Below, in pieces: positions 44,313-52,874 of a stretch of DNA of 64,000 bases. The stretch is from Spirosoma agri. Its GTDB lineage: Bacteria; Bacteroidota; Bacteroidia; Cytophagales; Spirosomataceae. Positions within the stretch are counted from its first letter, which is position 1. Each line of letters starts with the position of its first letter. Where the stretch lies: positions 3,162,001 through 3,226,000 of the forward strand of contig NZ_JAAGNZ010000001.1 of assembly GCF_010747415.1 (NCBI RefSeq), read 5' to 3'. The notes under the pieces are model-generated. The model had not been told where the DNA came from. It worked only from the letters and a program-made list of their open reading frames with translations, and did no database searches. The position numbers and the translations under genes were made by a program.

Positions 44313-44320
44313 AGCTGGGA

Positions 44321-45961
44321 TTAGATTTTACGGGCGGTATTGATCACGTTGACGCCATTGAACCGGGTAGTTGAGCTCCCGTGCGATACGGCGCTCGATT
44401 GGGGCGGCTGCCCTTTCCCGTCGAAAAACGATCCGCCCAGCCGGTAATCGCTCTCGTCGCAAACGGCTACGCACGAATTCCAGAACTCCTGCGTGTTCGA
44501 CTGGTACGCCACATCTTTCAACATACCCGCAATCTGCCCATCTTTGATTTCGTAGAAGAGCTGGCCACCAAACTGAAAATTGTACCGCTGCTGATCGATC
44601 GAGAACGAGCCATCGCCAATGATGTAGATACCTTTTTTCACGTCCTTGATCATGTTCGCGACCGACAAGGGCGTTTTACCAGCCGCCAGTGAGACGTTGG
44701 CCATCCGCTGAAACTGTACTGAACCCCAGCTATCGGCGTAGCAGCAACCCTGCGATTCGTTCTCGCCGATGATGTGTACCTGATCCCGAATGGCCTGATA
44801 GTTCACCAGCGTTCCGTCTTTCACCAGATCCCACTGCTTGGTTTTCACCCCTTCGTCGTCCCAGCCAACCGCGCCCAGTGAACCCACCTGCGTTTTATCG
44901 GCAAAGAGGTTGACCTGTTTGCTGCCGTAGTTGAAATTTTTGCTCTGCCATTTATCCAGCGTGGCAAAGCTCGTGCCGGCAAAGTTAGCTTCGTAGCCCA
45001 GCACGCGGTCGAGTTCGAGGGGGTGGCCCACCGATTCGTGAATCGTCAGCCACAGGTGCGACGGATCGAGAACCAGGTCATACTTGCCCGCTTCAACCGA
45101 CTTGGCGGTATGCTTCGCCCGTGCCTGTTTGGCGGCTGCCGTTGCGTCTTCGAGCATGTCGTATCCTTTGTTGTAGCGGGTTGTCACGCCCGTTACCTTG
45201 TCGGCAGGATTGGCCTGTAGATATTCGTAACCCATACCGACCGGTGCACTCAGGGCGTTCCGCGTTTCGAATTTTCCGGTTTTAGGATCAATCGCCGTGA
45301 CGTTGAAAATCGGCCATATCCGGTGAATATCCTGGTCGGCGTAGGTGCCGTCGGTCGAAGCAAAATACTTCTGCTCATTGACCATGAACAGCACCGAGTT
45401 GACGTAGTTCGCGCCGTTTTTCAGCGCGGCACCGTTTACGGACAATAATAAGTCAACCTTTTCTTTAATAGGTACTTCGAAGGCATTTTTCTGAATAGGT
45501 GCCTTCCAGCTTACTTCGCCATACCCTTTCTGCGGAGCCAGTTGAACCGGCTGCTTCATCAATTTGGCATTCGCTTTGGCAATGGCAACGGCTTTTTCGG
45601 CGGCTTTGGCCGTATCGGCTTCGCTTTTGGCATCCACAACGGCGGAAAATCCCCAGCACCCATCGGCAATGACCCGCACACCCACACCATACGATTCGGT
45701 ATTGACGATGTTCTGTACTTTGTCTTCGCGGGTGATCACGTACTGATTCAGGTAACGGCCGATCCGAACATCGGTATAAGTAGCTCCTTTACTTTTAGCG
45801 GCATTGAGGGCAGCGTCGGCCAGGCGTTTTTTGGTGGCCACATCGACGCCCGGTTCGAGCAAGGCTTCAGCACTAACGGTACGGGAAAAAGCCGGAAGGT
45901 TTGGTAACATGATCCCGGCAGTTCCCAGGCCCAGTAGCTGGTTAAAGTTTCGGCGGTTCAA
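44321..45961 (-). CDS. tldD: TldD-type metalloprotease with twin-arginine-like leader, pair 1
   Basis: A 546-residue TldD-family protein. The metal site is LTIHESVGHPLELDRVLGYE (HExxxH plus downstream Glu). C-terminal hallmarks are SCVAVCDESDYRLGG, with two cysteines, and GVNVINTARKI. It forms the catalytic half of a TldD/TldE heterodimer. The N-terminus LNRRNFNQLLGLGTAGIM is twin-arginine-like (RRxFxxLxG), suggesting Tat export or a membrane tether, unlike the cytoplasmic E. coli enzyme. The start codon is TTG at 45961, where the paralogues use ATG. Its partner gene follows after 8 bp. Confidence 0.92.
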   Translation of the reverse strand: MNRRNFNQLLGLGTAGIMLPNLPAFSRTVSAEALLEPGVDVATKKRLADAALNAAKSKGATYTDVRIGRYLNQYVITREDKVQNIVNTESYGVGVRVIADGCWGFSAVVDAKSEADTAKAAEKAVAIAKANAKLMKQPVQLAPQKGYGEVSWKAPIQKNAFEVPIKEKVDLLLSVNGAALKNGANYVNSVLFMVNEQKYFASTDGTYADQDIHRIWPIFNVTAIDPKTGKFETRNALSAPVGMGYEYLQANPADKVTGVTTRYNKGYDMLEDATAAAKQARAKHTAKSVEAGKYDLVLDPSHLWLTIHESVGHPLELDRVLGYEANFAGTSFATLDKWQSKNFNYGSKQVNLFADKTQVGSLGAVGWDDEGVKTKQWDLVKDGTLVNYQAIRDQVHIIGENESQGCCYADSWGSVQFQRMANVSLAAGKTPLSVANMIKDVKKGIYIIGDGSFSIDQQRYNFQFGGQLFYEIKDGQIAGMLKDVAYQSNTQEFWNSCVAVCDESDYRLGGSFFDGKGQPPQSSAVSHGSSTTRFNGVNVINTARKI

Positions 45962-46054
45962 GGTAGAATTAATTTTAGGTTGGTAGTTGATAGTCCTGCT
46001 TACGGCAGGATCGCTGCCCGTTCAGCAGACAGCGATTCTGCTATAAACTGCTTG

Positions 46055-47404
46055 CTATACGGCGTCCGACAGGCTTGTGAAGGTAAAGTCACGAATCTTC
46101 ATCGGTGGAATCAGGTTGCCCCCCGCCCGAACCGGTTTGCCCAACGCTTCGACGTTATTGAGCATGATGACCGGGCTTTCGTTGAAGCGAAAATTCTTTA
46201 CGGGGAACTTGATCTGGCCGTTTTCGATATAGAACGTTCCGTCGCGGGTCAGGCCCGTATACAACTGGGTTTGCGGATCAACGGCGCGGATGTACCAGAA
46301 GCGCGTGACCAGAATCCCTTTATCGGTACTCTTGATCATGTCGGCCAACGATTGCGTACCACCCTGCAAAATGAAACCAGCTGGTGCCGGAACGGGTGCA
46401 ACGCCTTTCTTTTGGGCCCAGAAGCGCGAAAAAAACATATTCTTGACGACGCCATTCTCGATCCAGGTCATTTTTTCCTGGGGAACGCCTTCGCCACCGC
46501 CACCACCGAAACGGCCACCCCCGCCACCGCCAAACGCCGGTAGCGGAAGGTCTGCATTCAGGGGATCGGTAATGATGGTCACGCGCTCATCGAACAGTTT
46601 TTCGCCCAACCGCGTGCCACCCCCTTTTTTACTCAGGAAGCTACGGCCTTCGTCGGCACTCCGACCATCCATGCTGCGCATCATGTTCTGCAATAACTCA
46701 ACCGACGCCGTGGGTTCCAGAATCACGGTGTACTTACCCGGTTCCAGCGCGCGGGCACTCGCCGAGGCCAGCGCTTTCTGCATGGCGATTTCGGTGGTTG
46801 CTTTCGTGTTGAGCTTGCTCACGTCATTGACATCCGGATTGGCATAGCCCGAACCCAGTCCATCGGCCGTACGAACGGTAATGGAAAAATCGACGCTGGT
46901 TGCCCGGTTATAGCCGAATAAGCCTTTGCTGTTGCCGATAGCAACGAAGCCGGTCGTATCTTCCATATAACCAGCCGCCGTCAGGTTTTTCTTCCGGCAG
47001 GGGTCGATGCTGTCGAAAGCGGCCTGCGCCCGGAAGTTGGGGTCTATTTTGGCCGTACTCTCCGCGTAGGTGTTCGTGTCCAGGTATTTCTGCGGCCCCA
47101 GCATGGTCATGTACTCCGGGTTTTCGGGCGCTAACCGGGCAATTTCTTCAGCCCGGCGAACCGTTTTTTCCAGCGACGCATCGTCCAGTTCATTGATCGT
47201 TGCCGTACCGGACCGTTTGCCGTATACCGCCGTGACCGCTACCGACAGGTTATTGGTTTCGCCACTGGTCGAAACGGAATTCCGGGCATACCGAATATTT
47301 CCCGTTCTGCCGCCATTGACGCTGACACTGGTTTCATCGGCTTTGGAATAGCCCAACACCTTATCAATTATCGTTTTGGCTTCGTCTTTTGTTAGAATGG
47401 CCAT
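46055..47404 (-). CDS. tldE: TldE/PmbA-type protein, pair 2, with glycine-rich insert
   Basis: A 449-residue paralogue of the other two TldE proteins, starting at ATG 47404 (AILTKDEAKTIIDKVLGYSK). The longer upstream frame is not supported by the paralogues. It lacks HExxxH. Relative to pair 1 it carries a Gly/Phe/Arg insert (GGGGGGRFGGGGGEG) just before the conserved VPQEKMTWIENGVVKN. The ending FRFNESPVIMLNNVEALG is shared. No leader is present. It should pair with the TldD encoded at 47515-49158. Greater similarity to pair 3 than to pair 1 (shared RAQAAFDSIDPCRKKNL-type region) points to a recent duplication of pairs 2 and 3. Confidence 0.92.
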   Translation of the reverse strand: MAILTKDEAKTIIDKVLGYSKADETSVSVNGGRTGNIRYARNSVSTSGETNNLSVAVTAVYGKRSGTATINELDDASLEKTVRRAEEIARLAPENPEYMTMLGPQKYLDTNTYAESTAKIDPNFRAQAAFDSIDPCRKKNLTAAGYMEDTTGFVAIGNSKGLFGYNRATSVDFSITVRTADGLGSGYANPDVNDVSKLNTKATTEIAMQKALASASARALEPGKYTVILEPTASVELLQNMMRSMDGRSADEGRSFLSKKGGGTRLGEKLFDERVTIITDPLNADLPLPAFGGGGGGRFGGGGGEGVPQEKMTWIENGVVKNMFFSRFWAQKKGVAPVPAPAGFILQGGTQSLADMIKSTDKGILVTRFWYIRAVDPQTQLYTGLTRDGTFYIENGQIKFPVKNFRFNESPVIMLNNVEALGKPVRAGGNLIPPMKIRDFTFTSLSDAV

Positions 47405-47514
47405 TCGTTTAGTTTGGTAATTAAGTGGTGATTCATTCATCAGATGCGCGGGATCAACGGGGTGATCGCCACCGCATCGTTCAGGCGTGCGTTTCTGAGT
47501 AGCCAGCCCCGCCG

Positions 47515-49158
47515 TTACCCAATTTTACGAGCAGTGTTGATCACATTGACACCGTTGAAGCGGGCCGTTGCGCTGCCGTGCGAAACTGCGCTCGACTGCG
47601 ATGGCTGTCCTTTTCCGTCGTTGAACGCACCACCCAGCCGGTAATCGCTCTCGTCGCAGACAGCCGCACAGGAGTTCCAGAACTCTTTCGTATTGGCCTG
47701 ATACGATACGTCTTTGAGCATACCGACAATCTCACCATTCTTGATCTCGTAGAACAATTGCCCGCCGAACTGGAAGTTGTACCGTTGCTGGTCGATCGAG
47801 AACGAGCCGTCACCGATGATGTACACGCCTTTCTTGACATCTTTGATCATGTTTGCAACCGACAACGGTGTTTTGCCCGCTTCCAGCGAGACGTTAGCCA
47901 TCCGCTGAAACTGTACCGAACTCCAGTTGTCGGCGTAGCAGCATCCCTGCGATTCCTTTTCGCCCAGAATGTGCACCTGATCCCGAATGGCCTGGTAGTT
48001 CACCAGAATACCATCTTTCACGAGATCCCATTTCTTGGTTTTCACGCCTTCATCATCCCAGCCAACCGCGCCCAGTGAACCCACCTGCGTTTTGTCGGCA
48101 ACCAGATTCACTTCTTTACTGCCGTAGTTGAATGACTTGGTTTTCCACTTGTCGAGGGTCACAAACGACGTACCCGCGTAGTTAGCTTCGTAGCCCAGCA
48201 CGCGGTCGAGTTCAAGCGGGTGACCCACCGATTCGTGAATCGTCAGCCACAGGTGCGAGGGATCAAGGACCAGGTCATATTTGCCCGCTTCAACCGACTT
48301 GGCCGATAGTTTTTCTTTCGCCTGTTTAGCGGCAGCGGTAATATCTTCCAGCATGTCGTAGCCCTTGTTGTAGCGGGTCGTGATGCCGGAGAGTTTATCG
48401 CTTGGGTTGACTTGCAGGTATTCGTACCCCATCCCCATCGGCGCACTCAGCGAATTGCGGGTGGCAAACCGACCGTTCTGCGGATCAACGGCGGTCACGG
48501 TAAAGCTCGGCCCGATCCGGTGAATATCCTGGTCGGCATAGGTGCCATCGGTCGAGGCAAAATACTTCTGCTCGTTGACCTGGAACAGTACGTTGTTCAC
48601 GAAGTTAGCGCCGTTCTGCATGGCCGCAGCGTTGCATGACAGCAGCAGATCGACTTTCTCCTTGATGGGTACTTCGAAGGCATTCTTCTTGATGGGCGCT
48701 TTCCAGCTTACTTCGCCGAAGCCCTTCTGCGGGGCTAGCTGTACGGGTTCCGTCAGGAGACGGGCGTTCGCTTTGGCAATGGCAACGGCGGTTTCGGCGG
48801 CTTTGGCAACCACGGATTCATCGCGGGCATCGCCGACCGACGCAAACCCCCAGCAACCGTTGGCGATCACCCGAACGCCCACCCCGAACGATTCGGAATT
48901 GATGATTCCCTGCACTTTGTTTTCGCGCGTGAGGACGAACTGATTCAGGTAACGGCCAATGCGTACGTCGGCATAGGTTGCCCCTTTCGCTTTGGCGGCA
49001 TTCAGCGCGGCATCGGCCAGCCGTTTTTTTACGGCCACATCCAGGCCAGGTTCCAGCAGCGCTTCGGGTGCGATCGTGCGCGAAAAGGCGGGCAGGGCGG
49101 GCATCATAATGCCAGCGGCTCCCATACCTAACAGTTGATTAAAATCTCGACGATTCAT
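47515..49158 (-). CDS. tldD: TldD-type metalloprotease with twin-arginine-like leader, pair 2
   Basis: A 547-residue TldD. The start is placed at ATG 49158 because this gives MNRRDFNQLLGMGAAGIMMP, matching the twin-arginine-like leader of the paralogues; the longer frame has no support. Metal site LTIHESVGHPLELDR, C-terminal SCAAVCDESDYRLGG and GVNVINTARKIG. Very close to the pair 1 protein along its whole length (for example SFGVGVRVIANGCWGF). The CACAGAGG-type repeat lies just upstream at 49175-49213. Its partner is encoded next (46055-47404). Confidence 0.93.
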   Translation of the reverse strand: MNRRDFNQLLGMGAAGIMMPALPAFSRTIAPEALLEPGLDVAVKKRLADAALNAAKAKGATYADVRIGRYLNQFVLTRENKVQGIINSESFGVGVRVIANGCWGFASVGDARDESVVAKAAETAVAIAKANARLLTEPVQLAPQKGFGEVSWKAPIKKNAFEVPIKEKVDLLLSCNAAAMQNGANFVNNVLFQVNEQKYFASTDGTYADQDIHRIGPSFTVTAVDPQNGRFATRNSLSAPMGMGYEYLQVNPSDKLSGITTRYNKGYDMLEDITAAAKQAKEKLSAKSVEAGKYDLVLDPSHLWLTIHESVGHPLELDRVLGYEANYAGTSFVTLDKWKTKSFNYGSKEVNLVADKTQVGSLGAVGWDDEGVKTKKWDLVKDGILVNYQAIRDQVHILGEKESQGCCYADNWSSVQFQRMANVSLEAGKTPLSVANMIKDVKKGVYIIGDGSFSIDQQRYNFQFGGQLFYEIKNGEIVGMLKDVSYQANTKEFWNSCAAVCDESDYRLGGAFNDGKGQPSQSSAVSHGSATARFNGVNVINTARKIG

Positions 49159-49174
49159 TGAAAATTGTTTTAAA

Positions 49175-49213
49175 CACAGAGGTTGTAAAGAGGGCACAAA
49201 GAACACAAAGCAT
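49175..49213. repeat. Degenerate CACAGAGG-type repeat
   Basis: ACACAGAGGTTGTAAAGAGG followed by GCACAAAGAACACAAAGC, a degenerate version of the repeat seen as a hairpin at 26498-26586. It lies between TldD of pair 2 and TldE of pair 3 and has no inverted partner. Confidence 0.35.
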
Positions 49214-49253
49214 TTCTCCTTGAAGAGCTAGATATTCTCCGAGTTTACGAAAA

Positions 49254-50627
49254 CTAGACGGCGTCCGACAGGCTCGTAAAGGTGAAGTCCCGGATTTTTA
49301 ACGGCGGCACCAGATTCCCACCCATGCGAACGGGTTTGCCCAACGCTTCAATGTTGTTAAGCATGATGATCGGGCTTTCATTAAAACGAAAATTCTTGAC
49401 GGGGAATTTTATCTGACCGTTTTCTATATAGAACGTTCCGTCGCGGGTCAGGCCTGTATATAACAGCGTTTGCGGATCGACGGGGCGGATGTACCAGAAA
49501 CGCGTGACCAGGATCCCTTTCTCCGTACTCTTGATCATGTCGGCCAGCGATTGCGTACCACCTTCCATGATGAAGTTGGCCGGAGGTGGAATGGCCTTCA
49601 CGCCTTTTTTCTCGGCCCAGTAGCGCGAGTACGACAAGTTTTTGACCACTCCTTTCTCGATCCAGGTCACTTTCTCCTGCGGACGACCGTCGCTACCGCC
49701 GTTGAACCGGCCCTGTCCGCCACCGCCCCCTCCGCCACCAAACGGTGATGCTGGTACTTCGGGGTTGGTTGGATCGGAGTAAATGGTGACGCGCTCGTCG
49801 AACAGCTTTTCGCCCAGGCGCGTACCTCCGCCTTTTTTGCTCAGAAAACTACGACCCTCTTCGGCACTCCGAGCATCCAGCGAACCCATCATGGCCGCCA
49901 GAAGCGACGCATCCACATTAGCTAACAGCGCGGCTGGTTCCAGAATGACCGTATACTTACCCGGTTCCAGCGCACGGGCCGTAGTCGACGCCAGTGCTTT
50001 CTGAATCGCGATTTCGGTCGCGTCTTTGGTATTTAACTTCGACACGTCGGTTACGTCACGGGTGGCATAGCCGGAGCCGAGTCCATCGGCGGTGCGCACC
50101 GTAACCGAAAATTCGACCGATGTTTCCCGGTTGTAGGCTGACAGACCTTTAGTATTACCAATGGCCGTAAACCGGGTCGAGTCCTCCATGTAACCGGCCG
50201 CCGACAGGTTCTTTTTCCGGCAGGGATCGATACTATCGAAGGTGGCCTGCGCCCGGAAGTCCGGATTCATTTTGGCGGTGCTTTCCGCGTACGGTTCCAC
50301 GGCCAGATACGTTTGCGGCCCCAGCATGGGTACATATTCCGGATTTTCGGGAGCCAGCCGGGCTACTTCCTCGGCCCGCCGAACCGTTTTTTCCAGCGAC
50401 GCATCGTCAAACTCGTTGACCGTCGCGGTACCGGTGCGTTTCCCGAACACAGCGGTTACCGCCAGCGACAGGTTCGTGCTTTCGCCACTGGTCGAGACCG
50501 CACTACGAGCGTACCGGATGTTTCCCAGCCGTCCGCCCGACAGGTTGGCGCTCATCTCGTCGGCTTTCGAGTACGAGAGCACTTTATCGATGATCTTTTT
50601 TGCTTCGTCTTTGGTTAAGATCGCCAT
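49254..50627 (-). CDS. tldE: TldE/PmbA-type protein, pair 3, with glycine-rich insert
   Basis: A 457-residue TldE paralogue beginning AILTKDEAKKIIDKVLSYSK at ATG 50627. No HExxxH. The glycine-rich insert is GGGGGGGGQGRFNGGSDG, before RPQEKVTWIEKGVVKNLSYS. It also has a small extra stretch near residue 235 (LLANVDASLLAAMMGSLDA) absent from the other two. It is expected to partner the TldD encoded at 50759-52417. Those two genes are separated by 131 bp that hold a REP-like doublet, whereas pair 1 genes are 8 bp apart. Confidence 0.92.
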   Translation of the reverse strand: MAILTKDEAKKIIDKVLSYSKADEMSANLSGGRLGNIRYARSAVSTSGESTNLSLAVTAVFGKRTGTATVNEFDDASLEKTVRRAEEVARLAPENPEYVPMLGPQTYLAVEPYAESTAKMNPDFRAQATFDSIDPCRKKNLSAAGYMEDSTRFTAIGNTKGLSAYNRETSVEFSVTVRTADGLGSGYATRDVTDVSKLNTKDATEIAIQKALASTTARALEPGKYTVILEPAALLANVDASLLAAMMGSLDARSAEEGRSFLSKKGGGTRLGEKLFDERVTIYSDPTNPEVPASPFGGGGGGGGQGRFNGGSDGRPQEKVTWIEKGVVKNLSYSRYWAEKKGVKAIPPPANFIMEGGTQSLADMIKSTEKGILVTRFWYIRPVDPQTLLYTGLTRDGTFYIENGQIKFPVKNFRFNESPIIMLNNIEALGKPVRMGGNLVPPLKIRDFTFTSLSDAV

Positions 50628-50677
50628 GTTTTAGTGATTGATTGTCATCAGACCTGGTGCAGCGCGAGTGGTCATCA

Positions 50678-50737
50678 GTAAAGCGGGTGGAAACCCGCGA
50701 TTCGTAGCCAGCCAGCGCGGGTTTCCACCCGCCTTAC
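50678..50737. repeat. REP-like inverted doublet inside a TldD/TldE pair
   Basis: Arms at 50678-50699 and 50716-50737 match in inverted orientation with one mismatch over 22 bp. Each begins GTAA and holds an internal hairpin GCGGGT-GGAA-ACCCGC. Compared with 3846-3920 the stem bases differ but the GGAA loop and layout are kept. It sits between the TldD and TldE genes of pair 3. Confidence 0.75.
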
Positions 50738-50758
50738 ACCAAGTCTATTGAATGGCTG

Positions 50759-52417
50759 TTATATTTTCCGTCCGGTATTGATCACGTTGACGCCGTTGAA
50801 GCGGGTCGTTGCGCTGCCGTGGGAAACGGCGCTGACCTGCGACGGCTGTCCTTTTCCGTCGAAGAATGAACCGAACATGCGGTAGTCATCTTTGTCGCAA
50901 AGCTGAGCGCACGAATTCCAGAACTCCTGCGTGTTCGACTGGTACGCCACATCGTCGAGCATCCCAACGATTTCGCCGTTCTTGATCTCGTAGAAGAGCT
51001 GGCCACCGAACTGGAAATTATACCGCTGCTGATCGATTGAATACGAACCCCGGCCAATAATGTAAATGCCTTTCTCGACGCCCTTGATCATGTCGAAGAC
51101 GGACCGTTTTTCGTCACCGTGTTTCAGCGATACGTTCGGCATCCGCTGGAACTGCACCGAATTCCAGTTGTCGGCGTAGCAGCAGCCGTTCGATTCTTTT
51201 TCGCCTAGAATAGCCGCTTGGTCGCGAATAGCCTGGTAGTTTACCAGAATACCATCTTTGATCAGATTCCACTCTTTGCAGGGGACACCCTCGTCGTCGT
51301 AGCCGACAGCACCCAGCGAACCGACCTGCTTTTTATCGGCAACGATGTTGACCAGCTTACTACCGTAATTGAACGTCTTGGTTTTCCACTTGTCGAGCGT
51401 GGCAAAGCTCGTTCCGGCGTAGTTGGCTTCGTAACCCAGCACGCGGTCGAGTTCAAGCGGGTGACCCACCGATTCGTGGATCGTCAGGCCCAGGTGGTTT
51501 GGATCAAGGACCAGATCGTATTTACCCGGCTGAACCGTTTTGGCCGTCAGTTTTTCCTTGGCCTGTTTAGCCGCCAGAATCGCATCTTCCACCATGTCGT
51601 AGGAGTTCCGGTAGCCGACCAGTCCATTGGGCGCGGCAATTTTTTCGGACGCCAGCCCGTCGAGGTATTCGTAGCCCATGCCCATCGGTGAGCTGAGCGC
51701 ATCGCGGGTTTTAAATTCGCCCGCAGCCTTGTTCAGCGCCGTAACGGTAAACGTTGGCCAGATGCGGTGTACGTCCTGATCGATGTAAGAGCCATCGGTC
51801 GAGGCAAAGTACTTCTGTTCATTGACCAGGAAGAGATTTGATGTAACGAAGGCCGCTCCATTTTTCATGGCCTCGCCATTCACCTTCATGAGCAGGTCGA
51901 TTTTCTCCTTTACCGGGACTTCGAACCCATTTTTCTTGATCGGCGTTTTCCAGCTCACTTCGCCAACCCCCTTTTGCGGGGCCAGCACGACCGGTTCGGC
52001 CTGGATCTTGGCGTTTGCTTTGGCAATGGCAACGGCGGTTTCGGCGCAGCGGGCAATGGCATCAGGCGTAACGTCGCTGGTGGCAGCAAAACCCCAGGTG
52101 CCATTGGCAATAACGCGGACACCCACTCCGAACGATTCAGCACTGACAATGTTCTGAACCTTCATCTCACGGGTAAACGTGTACTGTTGCAGATACCGCC
52201 CGATCCGAACATCGGTGTAGGTGGCTCCTTTGCTTTTGGCCGCATTCAGTGCAATATCCGCAAAGCGTTTTTTTGTCGCCACATCCACGCCGGGCTCAAG
52301 CAGGTACTCGGGCGGCACTGAATTACCAAAAACCGGAACCCCGGACCCCGGAATGCCAGCGGTTAGTAAGGCTCCCATTCCCACACCAGACAGGTGAATG
52401 AAATCTCTTCTCTTCAT
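50759..52417 (-). CDS. tldD: TldD-type metalloprotease with leader, pair 3
   Basis: A 552-residue TldD and the most diverged of the three. The leader is MKRRDFIHLSGVGMGALLTA, again RR-x-F followed by a Gly/Ala-rich hydrophobic stretch. The metal site LTIHESVGHPLELDR and the two-cysteine SCAQLCDKDDYRMFG are kept, as is GVNVINTGRKI. It is the first gene of the leftward array, so its promoter should be in 52418-52874, facing away from the M14 peptidase gene. Export is inferred from the leader; the family is certain. Confidence 0.93.
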   Translation of the reverse strand: MKRRDFIHLSGVGMGALLTAGIPGSGVPVFGNSVPPEYLLEPGVDVATKKRFADIALNAAKSKGATYTDVRIGRYLQQYTFTREMKVQNIVSAESFGVGVRVIANGTWGFAATSDVTPDAIARCAETAVAIAKANAKIQAEPVVLAPQKGVGEVSWKTPIKKNGFEVPVKEKIDLLMKVNGEAMKNGAAFVTSNLFLVNEQKYFASTDGSYIDQDVHRIWPTFTVTALNKAAGEFKTRDALSSPMGMGYEYLDGLASEKIAAPNGLVGYRNSYDMVEDAILAAKQAKEKLTAKTVQPGKYDLVLDPNHLGLTIHESVGHPLELDRVLGYEANYAGTSFATLDKWKTKTFNYGSKLVNIVADKKQVGSLGAVGYDDEGVPCKEWNLIKDGILVNYQAIRDQAAILGEKESNGCCYADNWNSVQFQRMPNVSLKHGDEKRSVFDMIKGVEKGIYIIGRGSYSIDQQRYNFQFGGQLFYEIKNGEIVGMLDDVAYQSNTQEFWNSCAQLCDKDDYRMFGSFFDGKGQPSQVSAVSHGSATTRFNGVNVINTGRKI

Positions 52418-52874
52418 GTGATGATGAATATAAATAATTTGCTTTTTGCCCGCCTAAATCAGTCATATTGATTTGGGCAACGCGAAGATGGCCAAAATTG
52501 GTTAGCAGGACAATTAATTACCAAACAATTATGATGAACGGCGGAGTTCTTGCCAAATATTCAACTGCCATACTTGCCTATATCCCCCTATACTAGTTGG
52601 GTTTATGGATTTAATCAAACTCGTTACTTAATTAGGTCACAAATTGATTTAGCCGTTTTTGTGCCGGTATTTTTTTTGGCAAATCAATGCGCACCCGGTA
52701 GCGTATTCTGCCACTTTCTTCTTTAAGTTTATAGGCGATACTGGCCTGATTTGCACTTATTGGACTTTAACGAGAAGTAATACGAGGAAATAATGCCCAA
52801 GAATTCCACGTCCGTTCTCCCCGTCAAATACGGCTATCGCCATTCGTAATCCTCTTAAACTTGTTCACGTTGTT
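52418..52874. promoter_or_regulatory. Divergent AT-rich intergenic region
   Basis: A 457-bp gap between the divergent TldD array and M14 peptidase gene, clearly richer in A and T than its flanks. It must hold promoters for both directions. No gene, RNA or convincing -33/-7 pair was picked by eye. Confidence 0.5.

Noticed and set aside
46290-46847. Proline-rich plus-strand frame (185 codons)
   Set aside because: The proline runs are the reverse complement of the glycine-rich insert in TldE; no independent support.
47405-47440. Longer N-terminus for pair 2 TldE
   Set aside because: The paralogues all start at MAI(L/I)(L/T)..., so the extra 12 residues are upstream read-through.
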